A stretch of DNA of 58,407 bases from Clostridium sp. CAG:510 (GTDB taxonomy: Bacteria > Bacillota > Clostridia > Lachnospirales > Lachnospiraceae). The DNA lies in assembly GCA_000434615.1 (NCBI GenBank), contig FR880809.1, positions 1 to 58,407 of the forward strand, in the 5' to 3' direction. Positions 47,311-55,619 of the stretch are shown in pieces. The position numbers and the translations under genes are program-made. How positions within the stretch are numbered: position 1 is the first letter of the stretch; each line of letters opens with the position of its first letter. The notes below the pieces were generated by a model. The model had not been told where the DNA came from. It was given only the letters and a program-made list of their open reading frames with translations, and did no database searches.

Positions 47311-50300
47311 TTATTCCTGCTCCTCGTCCAGTTCCTTCCGGATATGCTCCATGGCGGTATCCTTGTCCATGTCCGGCAGCACCCGGTAGGAATAGCCGTC
47401 CATGCCGGTATCAAAGCCGCACACGCCCTTGTAGGGGCAGTAGGTACAGGCGCTTTCCTTGTCCTTTTTGTAAGGGTTGCAGGACACCTTTCCTTCTAAG
47501 ATTTCCCTGCCCAGCTTTTTGACTTTGCCGGTTACAAACCGGGAAATCTCTTCCATTTCCGCCTCATCCATCACATCCGAGCGGGAAGACAGCGTTCCGT
47601 CTTTCTTAAATTCCACCGGAATGACATCGGACTTTCCGCTTTTTTCGTCAATAAGCCTGTCAATAACCGCCTCGTCCTTGTTGATGACGCCGTTTGCCCT
47701 GAGATTTTCCCGGATTCTCTGGTTGATCTCTTCTTCCGTGAGCTCCGTCTCCGTTTCCAGACAGTCATCCGCCACATGGTAGTAAAGCATGGCGGCGGGC
47801 ACCACCTCTTTTCCGGGGTGCTTCTTTTTTTCCTGCTCCACGGCGGCATTCATGTATAACACAAGCTGAAGCTGCAGACCATAATAAAGCGCTGCAATAT
47901 CAAACTTTTTGTTGCCGGATTTGTAATCCACAATTTTAACAAAGATTTTTCCTTCCGACTCCACGGTGTCTACACGGTCAATCCTGCCGAGCAGCTTCAT
48001 TTTTTCCTCTTCGGAAAGGGAAATATTCACGCTGTCCAGATCCGATACCGCCGAAAAAGACATTTCATAGCTCTCCGGCTTAAAAGAGCCTTTCCGCAGC
48101 TGATACTGCAGCGTGTCCACCGTCCGAAGAAGAATACGTTCCATACGCTCCACGGCATAGGCATTGCGCGCCGTAGCATACAGAATGGTGTCGCCGTACT
48201 CCGCCGCGCACAGACTCATGACCTCTTTTACGGTTTTTTCCGCAAATTCCTTCGGGAAGTCAAACCAGGTATAATCGCTGCCCTCCAGCGCATGGGAAAA
48301 CCCTTCCAGCACACTGTGGAACACATTTCCCATATCCACTGCTTCAAAGCCGAATTCCTGCCTCTCCTGCAGCTTCAATCCATATTGCAGGAAATGCCTG
48401 TATGCACATGCCGCATAGGTTTCCACCCGGCTGACACTGTTCATCAGGATACTGCCGTACAAAGCCTTTGCCACCGCACGGGAAAGCCCGTCCTCCCGGT
48501 AATGGTAAAAGGCGGCGTCCATAAGCTTTTTCACCACCGACGCATAGTCCGCATTCTGCCGGTAAGCCTCGTAAAGGGTATCCGTCTGTTCTGCCAGACT
48601 CTTTTGTCCCCCGCCTTCTCCTTCGGCAAAAATACCGTCCTCCACCGTAAGGTCGCCCCTCTCCGCATAGTCCCGCAGGGACTGCGCCAGATAAGGAAGC
48701 CCTTCTCTCGGGGAATAAATCTGCTCATACACAGGCGCCAGCTCCGGCAGCTTCACCTTCAGTGCGGGGAACAAATCCTTCACCACATCCACCAGATAGG
48801 ACGGGCGCAGGGTCTTTCCTTCCCCGTTTAATTTACAATAGGAAAGATACAGCCTTTCGGACGGCTTTGTCATATTTAAGTACAGATAAAGCCGCTGGAT
48901 ATACATCTGCTGCCTGGGCGTGGGCGCCAGCTCGATTTCCGACTCCCGTAAAAATTCCCGGTCAATATCGGAAATAATACCGCCGCTGCCGTTATTGCCC
49001 GGAATATTTCCGTCGTTGATGCCTACGAAAAACAACACCTTTACCTCTTTTAAGCGGGTTCGTTCCATGTCGCCGACCAGCACCCTGTCCACGTTCTGGG
49101 GAATACTGCCCACTTCAATTTCGCCGAAGCCTGCCTCTAAAATTTCCCTGAATTCGGGCAGGGTCATGCTCTCGCCCTCCAAAAGCTCCATCATCTGCTC
49201 CAAAAGCTGCATGGTAAGCCGGTAAACCTGCGCATATTCCCGCTCCCGGACCGCATCCTTCTGCAGGGCAAATTTCTCTTCGTAAGCAGCCGTTTTTTCC
49301 GCCGCTTTGTTCTTTACAAGAAAGTCGTACAATGCCTTCACATAGTCTTCCGTTTTGTCGGAATGCAGCATAAGAAGGGGCGAAAGCTCTTCCACCAGTC
49401 TTTCCCGGAGTGCGTCCATTTCCCATAAAAGGTCCACATTTTCCTTCATTTTTGCGGTTTTATGGGTAAACTGCCTCGTCCACGCACGCCTTCCCCGGAT
49501 ACCTGTCCGGATACAGTAATTCTCTAATTTGTCCACTTCTTCCCGGGTAAAATCTGCCAGTCCGCTCCGAAGATACCGGAATACACTTTCATAGGAAAAA
49601 TCATAGATGAGAATTTCCAGCGCACTCTTTATGTATTCGGTCAGAGGGTTTAGGACAATGCCCCTGGTCCGGTCGATAAAACAGGGAATGTTAAGCAGCG
49701 TAAACTGTGTTTTTATCTGCTCCGCATAACCCGCCAGATCGCCGGCTACCACCGCAATATCCCGGTACGCATACCCTTTTTCCCGGATGAGTTTTTCAAT
49801 GAGAATGGACATCTGCCGCACTTCTTCCCGGATAGTGGAGGCGGCAGACAATACGATTTCCTCCCCCGCAAGGTCCCCCTCGTATTTTTCGGTGGGATAC
49901 CGGAACAGGGATTTTTCCAGATGCGCAAGAGGCGCATTTTCCCGAAACCGGGGATAGCCGCCGTCCTTTCCCATATACAAATCTTCGCCCCGGGGAATGC
50001 CCGCGTCCTTGGCAATACGGCAGACATCCTCTATGGTCTTTTTGCTCAGATGAAACAGCTTCTGTTCCCCGTCCGGGGTAAAAGGGTCTTCCCGCACATC
50101 CAGCGTCATGGTGAGCCAGACTTCTTCCGTACAAAGTAACAGTTCCCGGATGACCTTATACTGGATGGGGGTAAAGCCGGTAAAACCGTCGAACACCACC
50201 ACACTGTCCTTCACGATTCTGGACTTGTGAATGGCTTCGCACAGCACATCCAGTGTTTCCTCCGTGGTGATGAATTTATCCCGGATAAACTGCATAAAAC

Positions 50301-50799
50301 CGTCGTACAGCACCTGCAGATCTTTCAGCTTATAGTACAGGGCGCCCTTTTTCTTCGCATACTCCATCAGCCGGGAAACATCCTTTACCGATACGCCGTA
50401 CTGCATGAATTCGGATATGGCGCTTTTGATTTCGTGGATGTAGCCCTGCTTCTGTAAATAGGTGCCGAGATAGGAAAGCTCGCCCCGGCACTGCCCCGCC
50501 ACCTTCCGCAAAATCAGGCTCTTTCCCGTGTCGTCCAGCACCGGCAGATTCTTTCTGCCCACCTCCTCAAACACCCTGTGGGAGAGTCTGCCAAAGCTTA
50601 ATACATCGATATTTAAAATACCCCGGCTTTCGTTGTCGGGGTGCACAATCAGTTCCTTCTGGGTCTGCATGGTAAACTGGTCCGGCACCACAATTAAGAA
50701 GTTCCGTTCCGGTTCTTTTTTTGCTCTTTTTAAGATTTCACTGTAAATCCGCATGCTCTTTCCCGAGCCGGAACTACCAAGTACAAAACGTAAGCTCAT
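47311..50799 (-). CDS. addB: AddB subunit of the AddAB helicase-nuclease
   Basis: A 1162-residue partner of AddA. The inactivated helicase domain keeps Walker A LGSSGSGKSMRI (K14). The middle contains VFDGFTGFTPIQYKVIRELL and VLFFVGINDGNIPG. The C-terminal RecB-type nuclease has FVKIVDYKSGNKKFD. Iron-sulfur cysteines are seen in ETYAACAYRHFLQYGL and CNPYKKDKESACTYCPYKGVC. I start at 50799 (MSLRFVLGSSGSG), with AAGGATGAC upstream; this avoids overlap with mpg. addA follows about 95 bases downstream. Confidence 0.95.
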   Translation of the reverse strand: MSLRFVLGSSGSGKSMRIYSEILKRAKKEPERNFLIVVPDQFTMQTQKELIVHPDNESRGILNIDVLSFGRLSHRVFEEVGRKNLPVLDDTGKSLILRKVAGQCRGELSYLGTYLQKQGYIHEIKSAISEFMQYGVSVKDVSRLMEYAKKKGALYYKLKDLQVLYDGFMQFIRDKFITTEETLDVLCEAIHKSRIVKDSVVVFDGFTGFTPIQYKVIRELLLCTEEVWLTMTLDVREDPFTPDGEQKLFHLSKKTIEDVCRIAKDAGIPRGEDLYMGKDGGYPRFRENAPLAHLEKSLFRYPTEKYEGDLAGEEIVLSAASTIREEVRQMSILIEKLIREKGYAYRDIAVVAGDLAGYAEQIKTQFTLLNIPCFIDRTRGIVLNPLTEYIKSALEILIYDFSYESVFRYLRSGLADFTREEVDKLENYCIRTGIRGRRAWTRQFTHKTAKMKENVDLLWEMDALRERLVEELSPLLMLHSDKTEDYVKALYDFLVKNKAAEKTAAYEEKFALQKDAVREREYAQVYRLTMQLLEQMMELLEGESMTLPEFREILEAGFGEIEVGSIPQNVDRVLVGDMERTRLKEVKVLFFVGINDGNIPGNNGSGGIISDIDREFLRESEIELAPTPRQQMYIQRLYLYLNMTKPSERLYLSYCKLNGEGKTLRPSYLVDVVKDLFPALKVKLPELAPVYEQIYSPREGLPYLAQSLRDYAERGDLTVEDGIFAEGEGGGQKSLAEQTDTLYEAYRQNADYASVVKKLMDAAFYHYREDGLSRAVAKALYGSILMNSVSRVETYAACAYRHFLQYGLKLQERQEFGFEAVDMGNVFHSVLEGFSHALEGSDYTWFDFPKEFAEKTVKEVMSLCAAEYGDTILYATARNAYAVERMERILLRTVDTLQYQLRKGSFKPESYEMSFSAVSDLDSVNISLSEEEKMKLLGRIDRVDTVESEGKIFVKIVDYKSGNKKFDIAALYYGLQLQLVLYMNAAVEQEKKKHPGKEVVPAAMLYYHVADDCLETETELTEEEINQRIRENLRANGVINKDEAVIDRLIDEKSGKSDVIPVEFKKDGTLSSRSDVMDEAEMEEISRFVTGKVKKLGREILEGKVSCNPYKKDKESACTYCPYKGVCGFDTGMDGYSYRVLPDMDKDTAMEHIRKELDEEQE

Positions 50800-50819
50800 G
50801 CCGTCATCCTTCCCAAATC

Positions 50820-51521
50820 CTATTTTTTCAGGGTAAACCGCCACAGGTAATCGGCGGCTTCTTCCGCATAATCAATGCCAATCCGCCTGCCCTTTTCAAT
50901 CTGTGCTTCCTCTACTTCTATGCCCTCTGTCAGGAAAAAATCTTCGCTTTCCGCCATGTCCACATCGTTGTCCTTCTTCGTAATGTCCATGGCGATACAA
51001 AGCTTGCCCGGTCCGTCTGCCAGATGCTTCCGTACGGAAGCCGGAAGCTGCGCGCCCTTATCCGGCGCAGGCTGTTCTTTTGCACTCTTGTCCGGAATGC
51101 CTGCACTCTGCGCGCCTGCATGCTCCGGAGCTTTTTTTCTGCGTGACAACTTCTGTGCCCGGAGTTTTTCCATGATTTTCCGGGATGCTTCGTCCGCCGG
51201 TTCCACCGCACGGATGAGAGCCGCCTGCGGAATTTCCGCTTCCCCCGCCGTAATATTCATACAGTTATACATGCCGTATATGAAATACACATAGGAAGTT
51301 CCGCCTATGTGAAACATGGGCTCCGTGCGTTCCGTCCGGCGTCCCATGTAGGTGTGGGAGCCTTTGTCCTCCACGCCCATATAGGCTTCCGTTTCGGTAA
51401 TGATGCCCCTTACAGTTCCGTAAGGAGTCCGGTGCACCATGATTTTTCCAAGCAGTGCCTGTGCCAAAACAAGGGCATCCGTCATAAAAAATTCTCTCGG
51501 CAATCGGTTCTTTTCCGGCAT
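50820..51521 (-). CDS. mpg: 3-methyladenine DNA glycosylase (Mpg/AAG family)
   Basis: Removes alkylated and deaminated purines from DNA. A 233-residue Mpg-fold enzyme with LAQALLGKIMVHRTPYGTVRG, ITETEAYMGVEDKGSHTYMGRRTERTEPMF (catalytic Glu in ETEAY), YVYFIYGMYNCMNIT and LADGPGKLCIAMDIT. A 35-residue charged, alanine-rich insertion (APEHAGAQSAGIPDKSAKEQ onward) enlarges the loop before the last domain. I start at 51521 (MPEKNRLPREFF). It is the second gene of the repair operon, 17 bases after xth. Confidence 0.93.
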   Translation of the reverse strand: MPEKNRLPREFFMTDALVLAQALLGKIMVHRTPYGTVRGIITETEAYMGVEDKGSHTYMGRRTERTEPMFHIGGTSYVYFIYGMYNCMNITAGEAEIPQAALIRAVEPADEASRKIMEKLRAQKLSRRKKAPEHAGAQSAGIPDKSAKEQPAPDKGAQLPASVRKHLADGPGKLCIAMDITKKDNDVDMAESEDFFLTEGIEVEEAQIEKGRRIGIDYAEEAADYLWRFTLKK

Positions 51522-51538
51522 ATTCCCATTCCGCTCCT

Positions 51539-52291
51539 TTATCGAATATCTAATTCCACGGGGCAATGGTCGGAGCCCATGACCGTCGTGTGAATGGATG
51601 CACCTTTCAGCCTGTCCTCCAGAGCTTTGGACACCACAAAATAGTCAATACGCCAGCCTGCGTTCTTCTCTCTGGACTTGAACATATAGGACCACCAGGA
51701 ATAGATACCCTCCGCATCCGGGTAAAAATAGCGGAAGGTGTCGATGTAGCCGCTCTCAAGCACCTTGTCAAAGCAGCCTCTCTCCTCGTCCGTAAAACCG
51801 GCATTGTGGCGGTTTGTCCTGGGATTTTTCAAATCGATTTCCTTGTGGGCAACGTTTAAGTCGCCGCAGAAAATAACCGGCTTCTTTTCGTTCAGCCCGT
51901 TGATATAGGCTAAAAATGCCGCTTCCCATTCCATACGGTAGGATAGCCTCGTAAGCTCCCTCTGGGAGTTGGGCGTGTAAACCGTCACCACATAAAAATC
52001 CGCAAATTCCGCCGTAATCACACGTCCCTCTTTGTCATGCTCCGGGATGCCTATGCCGTAGGTAACGCTCAGAGGCTTCTGCTTGGTAAAAAGCGCCGTA
52101 CCGGAATAGCCCTTCTTTTCTGCATAATTCCAGTACTGGTGATACCCCTCAAGCGGCAGGTCAATCTGTCCCGCCTGGAGCTTGGACTCCTGAATACAGA
52201 AAACATCCGCATCCGCTTCCTTAAAAAAATCCATAAATCCTTTATCCACACAGGCACGAAGTCCGTTTACATTCCATGAAATCAGTTTCAT
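51539..52291 (-). CDS. xth: Exodeoxyribonuclease III / AP endonuclease
   Basis: Cleaves abasic sites and digests 3' ends; acts after glycosylases such as the Mpg encoded next. A 250-residue endonuclease/exonuclease/phosphatase-fold enzyme with SWNVNGLRA (N7), CIQESKLQ (catalytic Glu), GDLNVAHKEIDLKNP (Asp/Asn), and the final GSDHCPVELDI (Asp-His). All catalytic residues are present. The start follows AGAGGAAGCAAT. First gene of the leftward operon; promoter at 52350-52378. Confidence 0.96.
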   Translation of the reverse strand: MKLISWNVNGLRACVDKGFMDFFKEADADVFCIQESKLQAGQIDLPLEGYHQYWNYAEKKGYSGTALFTKQKPLSVTYGIGIPEHDKEGRVITAEFADFYVVTVYTPNSQRELTRLSYRMEWEAAFLAYINGLNEKKPVIFCGDLNVAHKEIDLKNPRTNRHNAGFTDEERGCFDKVLESGYIDTFRYFYPDAEGIYSWWSYMFKSREKNAGWRIDYFVVSKALEDRLKGASIHTTVMGSDHCPVELDIR

Positions 52292-52349
52292 ATTGCTTCC
52301 TCTTTTCTACTGTTTCTTTCCTTAATTTCTTATTTTCACTTTTCTCTTT

Positions 52350-52378
52350 ATTTTACCATGCGGGGAAAACGGGGGCAA
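52350..52378 (-). promoter_or_regulatory. Promoter of the xth-mpg-addB-addA operon
   Basis: Leftward -35 TTGCCC (52373-52378), 17-base spacer, -10 TAAAAT (52350-52355). No LexA-type box is seen here, in contrast to 40045-40114. Confidence 0.6.
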
Positions 52379-52382
52379 GCTA

Positions 52383-52412
52383 TTTACATCTCCTTTCTCC
52401 GTGCTATATAAT
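52383..52412 (+). promoter_or_regulatory. Promoter of the HAD-IIA phosphatase gene
   Basis: Rightward -35 TTTACA (52383-52388), 18-base spacer, -10 TATAAT (52407-52412). It lies close to the opposing xth promoter. Confidence 0.65.
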
Positions 52413-52461
52413 AAGGGCATTCCTGACATACTAAGAAAAACAAACGGCAAGGAGAATCCTT

Positions 52462-53271
52462 ATGTGCGACATGAACAATCTGAAAAAAAAGAAATTGTTT
52501 TTATTTGATATAGACGGCACCATTGCGGTGGGAAACACCTTATTTGACGGCAGTGCCGAACTGATTTCCTACATTAAGTCCATCGGCGGCGCCGCCTGTT
52601 TTATCACCAACAACTCCACCAAAAGCAATGATGACTATGTAAAAAAATTTGCAGAATGCTTCGGGCTTGCCACGGAGGAAAAACAGTTTGCCACGGCAGG
52701 CTACGTTACCACCCTTTTTATGCAGGAGCATTTTAGCGGCAAAAAAATCTATGTGCTGGGAACCGCTTCCTATATTAAGGAGCTTCGAAGCAAAGGACTC
52801 CTTGTTACGGAACAGGCGGAGCCGGACATTGCCTGTATACTGGTCGCCTACGACAGCGAGCTCACCTATGAAAAGCTCATCAAAACCTGTGAGGTACTGA
52901 CCACTCGGAACGTGCCGTTTTATGCCACAAACCCTGATTTATGCTGCCCCATTGACTTCGGATTTATTCCCGACTGCGGTTCCATCTGCAACATGCTCAC
53001 CTCTTCCACCGGAAAGAAACCGGTCTATTTAGGAAAGCCCGCTCCCGAAATGGTGGAGCTCTGTCAGAAAACCTACGGCTTTTCCAAGGAGGAAACCATT
53101 GTGGTGGGCGACCGTCTTTACACGGATATTTTATGCGGTATCAATGCCGGTGTGGACACCTGTGTGGTATATACGGGAGAAGCCACTCCCGAAGAAGTGG
53201 CCTCATCCTCTTATAAACCGACCTATGCCTTTGAAAATATCAGATTCTTTTACGAAGCGCTTGCCGGTTAA
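52462..53271 (+). CDS. HAD-IIA phosphatase (NagD/PGP-like)
   Basis: A 269-residue HAD subfamily IIA hydrolase: motif I FLFDIDGTIAVGNTLFDG, motif II FITNNSTKSNDDYV, C2-type cap (about 95-200, including DIACILVAYDSELTYEKL), motif III lysine in YLGKPAPEMVELC, motif IV VVGDRLYTDILCGINAG. Family members dephosphorylate sugar phosphates or small metabolites; the substrate is not clear. The start follows CGGCAAGGAGAATCCTT. A single gene with its own promoter, divergent from xth. Confidence 0.9.
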   Translation: MCDMNNLKKKKLFLFDIDGTIAVGNTLFDGSAELISYIKSIGGAACFITNNSTKSNDDYVKKFAECFGLATEEKQFATAGYVTTLFMQEHFSGKKIYVLGTASYIKELRSKGLLVTEQAEPDIACILVAYDSELTYEKLIKTCEVLTTRNVPFYATNPDLCCPIDFGFIPDCGSICNMLTSSTGKKPVYLGKPAPEMVELCQKTYGFSKEETIVVGDRLYTDILCGINAGVDTCVVYTGEATPEEVASSSYKPTYAFENIRFFYEALAG

Positions 53272-53328
53272 CAGCAGCCTTTACAAAATGCCTGCCAATT
53301 AACAAGCAACCTTTACAAAATGCCTGCC
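53262..53328 (+). repeat. 32-bp direct repeat after the HAD-IIA gene
   Basis: The identical 19-base core CCTTTACAAAATGCCTGCC occurs at 53278-53296 and 53310-53328. Flanking TGCCGGTTAACAG/TGCCAATTAACAAG shows the whole unit is 32 bases and starts inside the last codons of the HAD gene. The stop codon lies in the first unit. Confidence 0.9.
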
Positions 53329-53343
53329 GGTTATCGCCTTCTT

Positions 53344-54462
53344 TTACAGTACCTCCCGGTACAGGCGCATCACATTTTTGCAGAATATTTTATCAATCTG
53401 TCTTTCGGTAAATCCGTTCTTTTTTAAGGCGGCAAACAATCTGTCCATGCAGTCTGCTCCCGGCAGTTCTGCATGGGTATCGATGCCGTCAAAATCACTG
53501 CCCAGTCCCACGAAATCTTCTCCGCCGATTTTAACCATATGGGAAGCATGCCGCACAATATCGGCAATGGTTCCCGGATTTTTCACACCGGCTCTGCAGG
53601 GCGAAAGAAAGTCGGCGCAGAAATTTAAGCCCGCCACACCGCCTTTTACCGCCAGCGCCCGTATCATATCGTCCGTCAGATTTCTGGTGCAGGGACAGAG
53701 TGCTCTCGCATTGCTGTGACTTGCCACAAAGGGCTTCTTTGTCATCTGCAGTACGTCGAAAAATCCCGCATCCGACATATGGGAAACATCCACAATCATT
53801 CCCATTTCCTCCATGCACTCCACAAATTCCCTGCCCTTTTTCGTCAGGCCATGCTCCGTGTCGGGCATATTTAAGTATTTCTGCAGGGCATAATCCTGTT
53901 CTTCCGGGGTTAAGTGCGGCTCCTCCGCCCGGATGCTGTTTCTGAGTTCGGCATACAGATTGGGGTGCCCCAGTTCATTTTTGTAATTCCACGAAAGCGT
54001 CATCATGCGGACACCTTGCTTATAAAGCTCCCGCAGGCGCTCCGTCCGTCCGCCGCATACGCCGCCTTCCTCCACGGTAAGCATAGCGGACATTTTTCCG
54101 TCCGCCAGATTTTTCTCTATATCCGCATAGGAATACACCGGTGCGATAATATCCTGATTTTTCTGAAGTTCTTCTTCGTAGAGTGCCCGCAGCTTTTGTA
54201 CTTCCTGCCAGGCATCCTTCACTTTTCCCAGGTTCACAAACAGGGCAAAATTCTGCAGCACATAGCCGCTCTTCTGCATCTTCCTAAGGTCCACATGACA
54301 GGTGTTCTGTCTGAGATTTGGCTGCGTATCTGCTGCAACGTTTCCTTTCTCCGGCTGTCTGCCTGCCGGTGCTTCTGTGGTGTCTTCTGCGGCAGATGCC
54401 TGTTCTCTTCTCTGCTTAAGTAACTCCGATATGGTATCGCAATGCATATCCGCTATCCGCAT
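53344..54462 (-). CDS. Membrane-dipeptidase-family (renal dipeptidase-like) peptidase
   Basis: A zinc metallopeptidase of peptidase family M19 that hydrolyses dipeptides. About 372 residues. Metal ligands are in ADMHCDTISEL (HxD), the glutamate in LTVEEGGVC, and the histidines of IVDVSHMSDAGF and VASHSNARALCP; GSDFDGIDT completes the site. No signal peptide is visible, so it is cytosolic as in many bacteria. Residues about 20-48 (EQASAAEDTTEAPAGRQPEK onward) are a low-complexity insertion after the first helix, not usual for the family. I start at 54462, after AAGGAAGGTAAATAT. Confidence 0.92.
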   Translation of the reverse strand: MRIADMHCDTISELLKQRREQASAAEDTTEAPAGRQPEKGNVAADTQPNLRQNTCHVDLRKMQKSGYVLQNFALFVNLGKVKDAWQEVQKLRALYEEELQKNQDIIAPVYSYADIEKNLADGKMSAMLTVEEGGVCGGRTERLRELYKQGVRMMTLSWNYKNELGHPNLYAELRNSIRAEEPHLTPEEQDYALQKYLNMPDTEHGLTKKGREFVECMEEMGMIVDVSHMSDAGFFDVLQMTKKPFVASHSNARALCPCTRNLTDDMIRALAVKGGVAGLNFCADFLSPCRAGVKNPGTIADIVRHASHMVKIGGEDFVGLGSDFDGIDTHAELPGADCMDRLFAALKKNGFTERQIDKIFCKNVMRLYREVL

Positions 54463-54479
54463 ATATTTACCTTCCTTAT

Positions 54480-54660
54480 GATAAGATTGGGGGGAGTGTA
54501 ACGACACCATGCGGATTGCTCCGGGCTTTGCCCTCCCGCAATCCTGCCCGCAATTCGCATATCGGGGCGCTTACGCTCCCCTTTTATGCTCATTCCGGGG
54601 CGGGTAATGAAGCCGAAAATCCAGGCTTGTGCAAGCACAGCCTGAATTCCCGGCTTATTA
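54480..54660 (-). other. Structured intergenic element, possible interspersed repeat
   Basis: The gap between the SGNH gene and the dipeptidase gene is GC-rich and full of inverted repeats: GGGGCGC/GCTCCCC near 54574-54591 and a long imperfect hairpin at 54610-54656 whose core is AGGCTTGTGC-AA-GCACAGCCT with outer AAGCCG/CGGCTT. A 61-codon frame (54453-54638, WIFGFITRPGMSIKGERKRP) crosses it. From memory, similar short frames appear in intergenic regions of other Lachnospiraceae, which would suggest a dispersed RNA or DNA element rather than a protein. It may also act as the SGNH-gene terminator. Confidence 0.45.
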
Positions 54661-54670
54661 CTCTGGTGTC

Positions 54671-55603
54671 TTAGTAAAATTCTATGGCGTGGTCCATCAA
54701 AAATTGCTTCCAGATATCAATATAGGCTGCTTTTAAGTGTACGCCGTCAAAGGTATCTTCCTTTATCAGTCCGCCCGTATCATCACAGACAAGGGGATTT
54801 ACATCCAGATAAAATATCTTTTTATTGTCCGCTAATTTGGCAATTTCCGCATTTCTTGCATCTATGCCGGGATTGTTGATATAGTCGCCCTTATTGGAAC
54901 GCTCTGTGCTCACCCGCATGATAGCCTGCAGATAGATAATGGCATCCGGCTGCAGCTCCTGCAGATGCGCCACCACATCCTTATATTTTTCCATAAAGGT
55001 GTCCACCGTGCCGGTGCCCATTTCGTTAATACCGATCATAAAATAAATTTTCCTGAACTGATGCTCGCTTAGCGCCTCTTCCACGGTGATCTTATTCTTC
55101 TGTCCGGGCACGGAAACAATGGGCGCCGAGAAGACCTTGTAAACCGTAAGTCCCGTAGAGGCATAAAAGGTGGTGTTGGAAAGCCCCGCGTAATCGTACA
55201 GCCCCACGGTACGGGAGTCGCCGATAAATACCGCATCATCAAAATAGGACTCATCCACCGTCTGATAACGCCAGTGTACCGTACCGTCCCCGCCGGAAAC
55301 ACTTCCCGTAAGGACACCGTCGCCGCCGGAAATGCTGTCTCCTCCGGATACACTGTCCCCGCCCGAAATCGAAGCATTGCCACCGGTCGCATCCCCTCCG
55401 GAAACCGCAGTATTCCCCTCCGAGGCACTGCCAGAGCCGTCACCTCCCGAAACCATACCGGGATTACCGCCGGGATTTTCCGTCTCCGGATGCAGGAAGC
55501 CGCCAATGACGTCCCTAATGTCCTGCCGTTCATAATACACAATTCCGGTCAGCACCAATATGAAAATAAAAACGGTATATTTTAAGTTCTTAAAAGCCTT
55601 CAC
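54671..55603 (-). CDS. SGNH/GDSL-type hydrolase, membrane-anchored
   Basis: A 310-residue exported protein: an N-terminal anchor (about 8-24, TVFIFILVLTGIVYY), a glycine/serine-rich linker of about 70 residues made of SGGD-type repeats (VSGGDGSGSASEGN, SISGGDSVSGGDSISGGDG), and a SGNH hydrolase domain (about 120-310). The latter has block I DAVFIGDSRTVGLY (Ser nucleophile), block III MIGINEMGTG and block V FDGVHLK (Asp-His). Next to an MBOAT acyltransferase on the same strand (16 bases), it resembles AlgJ/PatB-like partners that complete O-acetylation of a surface polymer. Confidence 0.85.
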   Translation of the reverse strand: MKAFKNLKYTVFIFILVLTGIVYYERQDIRDVIGGFLHPETENPGGNPGMVSGGDGSGSASEGNTAVSGGDATGGNASISGGDSVSGGDSISGGDGVLTGSVSGGDGTVHWRYQTVDESYFDDAVFIGDSRTVGLYDYAGLSNTTFYASTGLTVYKVFSAPIVSVPGQKNKITVEEALSEHQFRKIYFMIGINEMGTGTVDTFMEKYKDVVAHLQELQPDAIIYLQAIMRVSTERSNKGDYINNPGIDARNAEIAKLADNKKIFYLDVNPLVCDDTGGLIKEDTFDGVHLKAAYIDIWKQFLMDHAIEFY

Positions 55604-55619
55604 TTTTTTTACGTCCTTA

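Noticed and set aside
53262..53328. CRISPR array
   Set aside because: Only two copies of a 32-bp unit, contiguous with no unique spacers, and no cas genes in the window.
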